Part shown: positions 51,321 through 61,800 of the stretch, one piece after another | Numbering within the stretch: the stretch's first letter is position 1 | Layout: every line of letters begins with the position of its first letter | Assembly (NCBI GenBank): GCA_963971285.1 | Contig: OZ020254.1 | Span: forward strand, 18,506,932-18,570,931 | Direction of reading: 5' to 3' | DNA length: 64,000 nucleotides | Origin: Astropecten irregularis | Lineage: Eukaryota; Echinodermata; Asteroidea; Paxillosida; Astropectinidae | Notes under the pieces: model-generated | What the model was told of the DNA's origin: nothing | What the model saw: the letters and a program-made list of their open reading frames with translations, nothing else | The model's database searches: none | Translations under genes and position numbers: made by a program

Positions 51321-52250
51321 CAAAGAAATTAACATCATTTTATCACTGTCCACAATTAAATCATGGGTTATGTGTCCCCCTCTTTTTGTATGCCTGGCTC
51401 CGCCCATAACCTAACCGGTGCACCGTCATTTTAATAAATGATTTCTATGGTATTTAATTTACACAAATTGTATCCTTAAATATTATTAACATATATCTTA
51501 AAATAAAGAATTAAGTCAGAATCACAAAAACACGTTTATATTTCTTTAAAATGTGTTAATATTTTCCAGTTAGTAAATTTTGTAAAGGGAAAAAAGTGAC
51601 ACATCTCTTGAGTCCAAAGTAAGCTTTCTCGCCTGGTTTATTTGGGTCTTCGTCCCCACCGAACTAACCTTAGCTTTAACCAACATTTCCAAGTGTTTTT
51701 CTTTGTTTTCCGGTATTGTTTAATTTGTTAAATTCATAAATATCTGATATAATTGATTTATGAATATTTTTTTATTCTAATTGACATCTCTTTGAATTTT
51801 GATAAAGCATAGGTAATTATCAACCTAATTTCTTTGGTTTTATGTGGCATTTTTATTTTAGATTTTTGTTTTTCTGCAATTAATATTGTCATATATAACT
51901 GGCCTTGGATCAACAGTTGCAGGAGTTACAATCATATATTCGTGAAATTATTGTAAAATTGTTCCAACCGAGCTGCTATATGATTCATTAGATTTGTCAA
52001 GACTTTCTCATTATTAGCCGTATTATGTAAATAAACAAAATTGTACATTTGATTATGATGCCAATTAAAAACAAAAATTGGGGATTTCAAAGGAAATGTT
52101 GTGTGTTTTATGTGATTTTTTCCCCTATTGATGATGCTATATCTTTTTTGAATCAGTTTATATTATTTTTTCAGGATAAGTTTTGTAATGAGAAAATTGT
52201 ATCACTATAATTTACAGCACAGTTAATATAATTACTCCCATTCCATCTGT
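51321..52250. other. AT-rich intergenic spacer
   Basis: No recognised repeat or exon. Confidence 0.4.
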
Positions 52251-52251
52251 A

Positions 52252-52400
52252 AATTACGGAGCTCTAGAGGTGCCATCCAATTTGTTGAGATCTCGGGATG
52301 ATGACATAATATTATGTGCAAGATGACGACATCCTGAGATAATTTATCACGGGATCTCAGGATCTCAACAAGTCGGATGGCACTTCTAGAGCTCCGTAAA
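52252..52400. repeat. MITE (about 150 bp)
   Basis: TTACGGAGCTCTAGAGGTGC and TTGTTGAGATCTCGGGATGA at the left are mirrored by ATCTCAGGATCTCAACAAGT and GGCACTTCTAGAGCTCCGTA at the right. Confidence 0.85.
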
Positions 52401-52849
52401 GTAGTAACTAGCGCCCTCAAGTGGTCTTATTAGATCTAATAATTAACTTTTGTAGAATCCATCCGGCTTACGGAGGTAAGAACGCACAAATTAAAGTTTC
52501 TAAAGTCGCTAGGTTTGATTATTAAAATGAGACACATTTACTTTTACTTATAGTTTCATTTTACACAAACTATTCATAATGTGGAGATATAAATTTGTTC
52601 TGGAATTGCAAATCTTACTTTTAAAGCGCTGGCAGTGTTAGAATTGGCTGCGAACGGCGTGGTTTGTTGCGCTATCAAACAAAAAACTAATTGGAAACAA
52701 GTCTATGGTTTAGACGCCATGTTGGTTTGTCTTATGACCGATGGATTCTACAAAGAATTACCGGTATTCATTTATTATGTACACTCTGTTGTTCGAAAGC
52801 TGTTGTACTTGTACGTTAAGGTCAGGAACGCCAATTTAAAGGGGGGAAA

Positions 52850-55800
52850 ATGGCTGAAGAAACCGAAATGGAAATTACAGAGTTAGAGCTGGACGAGGAG
52901 AATGTCGCGCAATTACTGAAAGATGACGAAGAGAAGAAAAACGAACAAATACAGGAAGAAGACGGGCAAGAAAAACCGGTAAATTGTGGGACCGTTTTGT
53001 TTGACTCGAGACTCGAGTGGTGGTGTACATTCACATGAAAGAAATGGACTGGAGAGGGCGGGCTTTGTGAACTACTCTTTGTTTTCCTCGTATTATTAAA
53101 GGCGATTGTGTGGTTTAGGCCACCTAAAACTCATCCATTTTTAACTTCTTACATTTGTCTTGAGTTAAATAGCTTCTAGTTTAGTCCCACTTACCGGGCC
53201 GTTAGTAGCGAGGTTCATGACCGAGTGAGGGCGCTGTTCACCGCGCGATCAGTTTTTGCAAATGGGAAACTGTGACCCGAACACGTGTCCAAACGCTATT
53301 GGGTGAAATGTGGTGCGGAGGGATATAGTTTTAGCCTATGTTAATCGGTTCATTCATAAAAAAAACCGGGACTACATTCAAGATGGAGACTTGCTCTACC
53401 GATCGATATGCAATTTGACTACCGTTTAGTTGGAATTTAAGTTGAAAACTTTCAGTGAAATTACATGAAATCTTGCATTTTGCACCTAAAATGCTTTGTA
53501 AACTGTAAGTAAATCCCCCTACAGGGAATTTTAGTGCAATTTAAATGACTGTTAGTTGAGTATTTGATTGTGTTCTGACTTTTGTTTTCAAATTATTTGG
53601 TCATCGCGCATTATCGCGCCACATTGTCAAACACGTCCGTGTCACCCTTGGGAATTCAAGATTTACGTTACGGGAATTTATTGTCGCGCAACATAGAATA
53701 CGTTGCGCTGGTTCCCAGCCGCATTGTCTTACGTGTGTTGTGTGAAATGTATGATGGGTACCCACGGGTGTCTTAAACTAGTACTATACGTGTAGTAGTA
53801 GTAGGCCTACTGTAAAAACAAATAGCAAACAAACAAGTAGACCCCTGGTTTTTGGAAGGGGTAGGCCTAATTGCAATTAAAAATGGAAAATTCAAGGTTT
53901 TCTTGTTTCATTTTTTTAAATAAAGCAGGGCAAGTTTAATGTTATTTTGGATTAATATAGGCCTAGGCATATTGGAAAGACTTTATCAAGACTGCATCAT
54001 TGCATGTCTGTGTTATTTATACAAATTATCAGATCATGATCATGATTTCAAAACTTGAAATAGGGCCTATTTATCATTCCTGGATTCATAAGGTGTCAGG
54101 ACTGACCATCATTAAGCTGACGTATGATTCAAAAAGTGTCGGTTAAAAGGCTGCAGAAGTCTTTCTGGTATTTTTTTGTGGTTAAATTAACTTGACAAGT
54201 TGATACAGATTATTATAATAATTAATTCCACCCCGCCCCCAAAACAAAATAAATATAAATGAACTTATAAGTCAAACAAAATGTTTATTATTCATTTATT
54301 ACATTGACAAAAGGTTTGATTGGTAGGGTAGGATGGTATAACATCTTCAATTTTCTTCATCTTCTTTTTTTCTTATTTTCCCTTATTCTGTTCTTAAGCC
54401 AATTCCGTTTATTAGTGCAGAGATGATAGCCGACGCATCATCGTAGTACTAGTAGGCCTAAACCTCTTGTACTTTGTTGTAGCACCTGTCTTCCCCCCTC
54501 TCTCTCTCTCTCTCTCTCTCTTGGTGAACTTTGCTATGAAATAAAAAAAACAAAGAAATTAATAATTTTAATGTAGCTTTTATCAAGAACATTAACACAG
54601 TAAATTAAAATGTTTCATTAAACATGAGATAAAATTTGCTGAAAAGAAATTGTCGAGCAATTTGTCGTTAAAAATGGCTTGTGACCTTTGACCTCTGACC
54701 TTTGAGGTCAACTTTTCCTAAGGCTAAGGTCATTCACAGATTTGATAAAACATTAAAATTCGATACCTGAATCCCTTCATTAACAAATAGATGACTAGCA
54801 GTACCATGTAAAACAGTATCATGCAATTCAGTACTGTATGAATTAATGCTGCAATTATAACTAAGTACATTGTACAGGGTCACAAACAATATGTATGTAT
54901 ACAAGTATAAAATTTTTTGAACTTTGACCTTGCGTAAGTCCAGTTTTCATGAACCGATCCCCACAAGTAAGGTACCAAAATGATCCTCTCAAAGAGATCT
55001 ATCCAACCATACCACTTAAAACTCAATCAAATAAAATCTCAAATTTTGTTGATACTACCTACCGTTAGAGTTCCTTTTGGAAAGAATTCCACTGACGGCC
55101 ATTATGGAAATTACATCCTCACGCGCTTAAGCAATATGGGCCCATGTACAAACCTATACACAGATACACGAAAACTGGGAACACGACCACATATCAATCA
55201 ATGAGTGTTTCATGTCACGCTTACAGGCAAGCACGCGGAACCTGCGCGGACCAACATGTTTGATTTAACCTAAGACAAACTATGACATAAAACAGTCAAT
55301 GATATGTTTGGAATTTGCTAATGATTTTGGCAGGATGAAGGTCAAGAAGAGACTGGACCACGTCTATTTATCGGTGGCCTGAACAGCAAAACCAAGGACA
55401 AGGAACTGCGTGCATACTTTGAGAAGTATGGCAAGCTGATCGAGTGCCACATAGCCAGGAAGAAGCCCAGAGATGGCGGGCAAAAAACCAAATCACGGGG
55501 GTTTGGTTTTATCACTATGGCAACCAAGGAAGCAACGGATGCCATCTTGAATGACACCCACGTGATCAATGATAAGATTGTGTCAGCAATGATCTCCAAA
55601 CCGCCAGATGTAAGTTTAGAAAATTAAATATGAAATTAAATAAATTAGGCAAATTTGGCTAAAACAAGAAGATGTGTTCTATTTCCAACTTGACAGAAAA
55701 CATTATCAGACCCAACAAAGATTTGACAGAGGCTTTGCATGGTGACAATTGATATATGGATCGGTTTGCGGAAACACAATGTAAGAATCGTTCTTACTTT

Positions 55801-58800
55801 CGGACTTCCATTTCGTTTCCACTTCTCGTAAGGTCTCAATATTTCGACTAGCCTGCTCTAGTCATCATCAGGAGACCATTAGGAGTCACCTTATGATGAC
55901 TAGAGCCGGCTAGTCGAAACGTTGACTGATGATGACTAGAGCAGGCTAGTTGAAACATTGAGACCTTACGAGAAGTGCAAACGAACAAGTGCGAAAGTAC
56001 ACAAAATTCTTACATATGGTGTTTCCGCAAACCGATCCACATGATCATACCCCTTATTATTAATTAACTTTTCATGATAAAATAAACTGACCTAGTGGTT
56101 TCATGGCTTCTGACTGCCAAACGAACAAAGATAATTGAAAATTTTGGACACCACCAACATATGCCTGGACAGCTTAGTTGGTAGAGCACTGGTACAATAT
56201 TTCGGGGGTTCGAATCCTGCTCCAGTCAATTTTTATTTGATAGAAAGAAAAGGTTATTCATCACGGTGGTTATAAACGAAGGAAAAATGTGATCAAAGTT
56301 GACATCCCCGGTTTCCGAGTGACACGTAGTACGTCTGCACAACGGCACAGTACGGTGAACCAACAGGATTTATATAACGGACACCGCGGCATCCCGTTCT
56401 TCAGTTGCCTGATGAAAGCTTACGGTTCTGGTTGCAGAAAAGTCACTACCAGCAATACGACATCGTGTGATTTTGATCACCTTTTTCCTTTGTCAATTTT
56501 GATTTGTTTACCTTTCAACATGTAAAATGACTGGGAGAAGTAAGATGGATACTAGATTTAGCATGGTAAAGGTTTGAATTTGTCCGCCCTAATTATTTTT
56601 CTGGCTCCTTCCACATTGCAGGCTCCTGAGAGGAAGCTCCGACTATGCGTCAGTAACTTGGATATCAATACCACAGAGGACACTATAAGGGAACACTTCT
56701 CGCAGTTTGGTACCCTCACCGAATGCTCTCTGGCCAAAGAGCAGGTCGATGGCAAGACAGTGTCTCGCGGAATCGGCTTCATTACCTTGACGACGGAGGA
56801 CGAAGTGAAAGCCGTTTTGGATGCGAGTGTTGACGGACGTCAGACTCTGGATGGGAAGAGTGTCGTAGTCAGGAGAGTCGTGAATCACACTCAAGTAAAA
56901 TTTCATTGCTCTTTTGTAATTTGTCTCATTTTTTTCTCCTTGGTATTCAACCCTTTCAGCATCCTATTTAATTCCACAGATTATACAACAAACACTGTAT
57001 TAAAGGTAACTTCATACTTTAGTTTTTGCCAAAGAAATGCAGATTCGTGGGCAAAATATTTCAAGAAAGATACAGTAACTGTCATCTGTAAAATTTTTGG
57101 TCGTGTACGGTGCCCACTGAAAACAGTGAAAAAATTCCCACAGTATTTTCAAATCTATTCACAGGAGTTTGAAAACTGTATTGGTGTTTGGTTGCACACT
57201 TTTCTGGATAAATATTGCATTTCAGGCAGAAAAAAATGAACAGTATGTTTCAACCATCACTATCTTTATACCTAAAGTTATAGGTACTATCTGTGAAGAT
57301 TTTTGTTTTGGTATGCTACCAAAGTATGATGTTTAATACCTTTAAATGTAATTTTCATCAATATGGAATCATGAAACATCCATATTTAATACTTAAAAGT
57401 GCAGTATTAGTATTGATATGATGACTTGTTTCGGAGTTACATGTATCAGAAATGCAATATTTGATATGAAGTTTGAAAGTTGTTGAGTTGTTGCATCATT
57501 ACCCATATGCTGGCGGATGTAGAATCTGTCCGAGTTTATCAAGCATTTGACAGATATAACCACTGGTGATGCTTAAAAGCACCCATATACTGGATGAATA
57601 TGTGTGAACTGTTGAGATGCACTAAAATGTGAGCAATGGTCACAGCTTTGATATGTCAATGCATGCCACCTTATCAACTTGCTGTCTGTGCAAATGAAGT
57701 CTTGACCATAGACCTATATTAAAATTACTAGAGCGCTAGCTCCATGTACAGAGTGATGCCTGCTGGGCGCATCCATGTTTGTGCACAAACCTATAATGGA
57801 AAACACAAAATCGTGTACCGTATGTCTTTTGTACCTCTATTTGCATATCTGCGTTTGTGTTCTATACAGGTGCGACAGCGTTATCCGACGCACCTTCGGT
57901 AAATTCTGCTCAGTGCGCACACACGCGCTGCACTTCGGTCATGCAATGATCGCAAGCATCATCAAGACGAGATTCCGGTACCGTTCGCGCATACTTGTGT
58001 GGTGCATAGAGTGCAATCCTCGAAAGGCATTCCAGTCAAAGTTTTCTTGTTCCACAGACATGCACTCAAATTCAAAATGACTGCGCCCAGGACGGCTTCA
58101 AAGCGTCTACGCACAGAGAACGCTTGCGCTCTAGTAATTTTAATATATAGCTCTATGGTCTTAACCCACGCAGTAAGCGTTGATCCACAGACCGCTGATG
58201 TCTAAAGGCACTTGTGACCGGGCTTTGCATTGTTAGCCCCTATTATTTTCATTCATATCGTCAAGATTATGGCCATGAGCTTCAATGGGCTCATCATGGC
58301 TAGACTCAACCAACAAACAGAGACACTAAGTCCCATTATTGTTCCAAGACACATCTCTTGTGTTGGACATTCTGTAGGTGGTGTTTCAGCCGCTTTTGTA
58401 AGCCCAAAAGGTCTTGCGTACTCTTACCATTTTGGGCTTGTTCTGGTGAATCAAATATAACTGTAGCACATCTGACGCAGATAGAGCTGCAAATTTGCTG
58501 TGTTGACCGACCAGCATTTATAAACCCCCTGGGGTGCCGTGGCCTAGTGGTCTGGCGTGCCGCACTCAAGATCTTGTGGTCAATCTACAGATTGTGGGTT
58601 CAAACCCACCCATGAGTAAGTGGTGCTTGCATTCTTGGGCAAGACGCTTTGTCACATATTGCTCCTTTTCACCCAGGAGTAAATGGGTACCTGTGATGGT
58701 AGAAATGGCTTTGTGCTTGATTTAAAGCCTCTGTGGGCTTATAGCAGCCAGGGGCTGTACACGTATGTACTCCCTTGGGAGTTGAGATGGTTTCAGGGAT

Positions 58801-61800
58801 AATAATGTAGGCCCCTCGAGCGGGTTTCCGGATAATTGCACCATATCTAAAAAACAGTACTGTTTTGTTATTATTATTAGTGGATGAACAAGCTTTGTAC
58901 ATGCTGGACACAAATCTATCAATCCGTTACCAACTTACCATAATGAAGATTTCAATAAGAAAACGGGTAATTAGAGCTTAAGATGGTTGAATTGGTTTAT
59001 CATCCGATTTTACCCCAATAACTGTTGTGCATAAACTTTCCAGGTACACCATTATGCATGATGAATGGAGGAGCGGTTTAACTGCTGGATGGGAAGACTA
59101 GCCTTGCTGACAGGGATGAAGGCTGTTGGCTTGACGACAGTGTTGCCATGGGGATAAGAGTTGAATATCAGAAGCAGATATGTCTTCAACGATGTAATTC
59201 TCTCATTGAGTTTGTAAAGTCTGTTCATATTCACTTCATCGTCACGCATCTAGGACATGCCATGAAGCTTGCAAGGCTTCTTGGTCATTTGGGATCACGG
59301 GTCCCCCTGCTCGTTACCCAGTCACTACCGGGTAGAGAGCTTTAGCACTTCAGTGCCCGTTGTTCTAGTGGCACAAGAAACGTTGGCCGCATCGCAGGGA
59401 GGCGGTCACATGATCACAAGTTTGGATTCCCATGGATATCCATGGTTTGGCACCATGGCTCTCATTAGATCACCGTGGCTCCGTACCATGGTCTGTATCA
59501 GATACTAGTGATTCCATGGTTCTGTTCCATGGTTTGGTACCGTCAGCCATTATCCTCGGAAGTCTTTGTGGTTCCGAAGTATGGGATGACATGTTGATAA
59601 ACCGCATACGCTTGATAGATGCCGCAGTCCTGGACCATAGTCCTTCATGCGGATTCTTCAGTTCAGATCACATCTCTGCACCCTTAGCTCTTTGCCATGG
59701 CTAATTAAGGGAATCACGCGACTATCTAACAACAATGAAGTTACCTCTGTCAGTTGTTTGCATCTGATGAGTAGTAAGTAACCTAAATCCAGAGACTTGA
59801 AAAGCAAATGATCACTTCCAAGATAGAGTGTCATGATCTCCTAGACTTCTCTCCTGAGACGGCATCTAATGGAGGTTGAAAGGAGAAGGCTTCCCTGGCC
59901 TCTTGAGACTGATAATGTCGAGGACTTCGACCTCTTGACTCTCAATACAAGAAATAAACTTTGAGAAAGATCCTGCTAGGATCGAAACGTGTCAAGCCCT
60001 CCTAACTCCAAGCCTGTTGACTCTCGTTTGCATTGCAAGGAGTTGCCAGTTTGCAATGTCCTGCTATGCTATGCCTCACGCTTGAAGTCTTGAACATCCT
60101 GTTTCTGGAGGATCGGAGGTCATCCACAGAGTGCCATACGGCATTTTGGATTTCTATTTGATTTCTACCCTTTTCTCAGGGGTCAACATTGCTTCGTGCT
60201 CTTTCAGGGTGGCTTACAAGGCCTTGATTTCAGAGTAGGCCATGTATCGGATCTTGGAAAGGCTGTCACCTCAAACGGGGTTATGTGTTGGCACCATAGC
60301 GCATCACGTATGCCAGCTCTCCGCGGGCACAACACGGCGATTGGTCATTGCACAGTTGGAGATTTGAAAATGAATTGGAAGCATAATTCCTGCTGTTTGG
60401 GCAGTTTTCTTCTGCCTGCTGATCTTCCTTCTGTTCAAATTGGATGGCTTTCCTGTCCTCAAATTACAGTGCTTGGTCACAAGTCATCTGACCGCCCGTG
60501 TTGGAATGGTGCCGACTTCACCTTGGTATTGCATGCCTACAATTTGTATCATTGGAATTTGTAGCTGGTATTCTGACTTTGCACTCAGGATGCAGTGTCG
60601 GGTACCGGTTCACGGGTTAAGCTGATGTTGCAGTTGGACCACTCGGGCAACCAGCCCATTTCCAAATAGTGGTTGTGAATTGCTGCAGAATTTGGCATGT
60701 GTGTTTGCAAACAAAAACTCAATCCGATCATAATTGGTTTTATTACAGGGCAGCCATAAAGTGAGATTCAAGCTTGAGTCGTTAAAGTCCCACAGGTGAG
60801 TGTAGGGCTTTGGAACAACTTCTGCATTTAATTCAATGTTGTTCTTTGTCCTCATGACAGTTTTATGCTAAAGATCGTAAGCTGTGGTTTGGCGGACTTG
60901 ATAAAGAGAAAACCACCGAGTCCGACTTGACGGAGCACTTCAGCACCTTCGGGACGGTCGAGGAGTGCGTCGTCGTCCGTGATCCTCCAGAGACGGAAGG
61001 CGGGGAGTGCAAGTCCAAAGGCTATGGCTACCTCACCATGGCAACGGTTGATGAGATGGGCGCCATCTTGAAACACAGTAAACTGCACAAGATCCATGGC
61101 AAGGTTTTGATTTTCAACCGAGCCCTCCAGCGACCAGTGAGTGGATTCTGAAGGACACTTCTCATAGGTCAATGGACTTAATTAACAATTCAAGTAATAA
61201 ACTGCTGCAAACTGCTCATCAACCAAAAAATGTTTCGATCCTAGCAGGATCTCAAAGGCTAAAGAAACCCTTTGAGAAAGATCCTGCTCGGATCGAAATG
61301 CGTCAGGCCCTCCTAACTCCAAACATTAGTTAACAATTAACACCATCCAAATCATACTTGGTCAAAATGTTTTCAACTCAATTCAAAAATGGTTTATTAG
61401 AGAACAATTCACATCAGGCAGCAAGTATGCCTTATTGCACGTGAATGAATTCAAATACATGAAATGCACAATAATACGATGAACAAAAGCTTGCTATTGC
61501 ATAGTAGAAACAAGTACATTTGAGGTAAAAAAAAATTACCGGTAGGCTTGAATTGAGTTAATTGAAAAATGAACTAAGAAAAATTGACTGGAATTGGGTT
61601 CGAGTCTGCAACCAGGGCAACCTCCGGAATGCCGTACAGTGGGTTGCAAGGATCCTTGGGATATAGTGGTATGTGAGTGGTTTCATGGCATCTGACTGCC
61701 AAATGAACAAATATAATTGACAATTTGGGAGAACACATTATAGGGCTGGATAGCTCAGTTGGTAGCGCTGGTATGGTATTCGGGAGGTCGCTGGTTCAAA

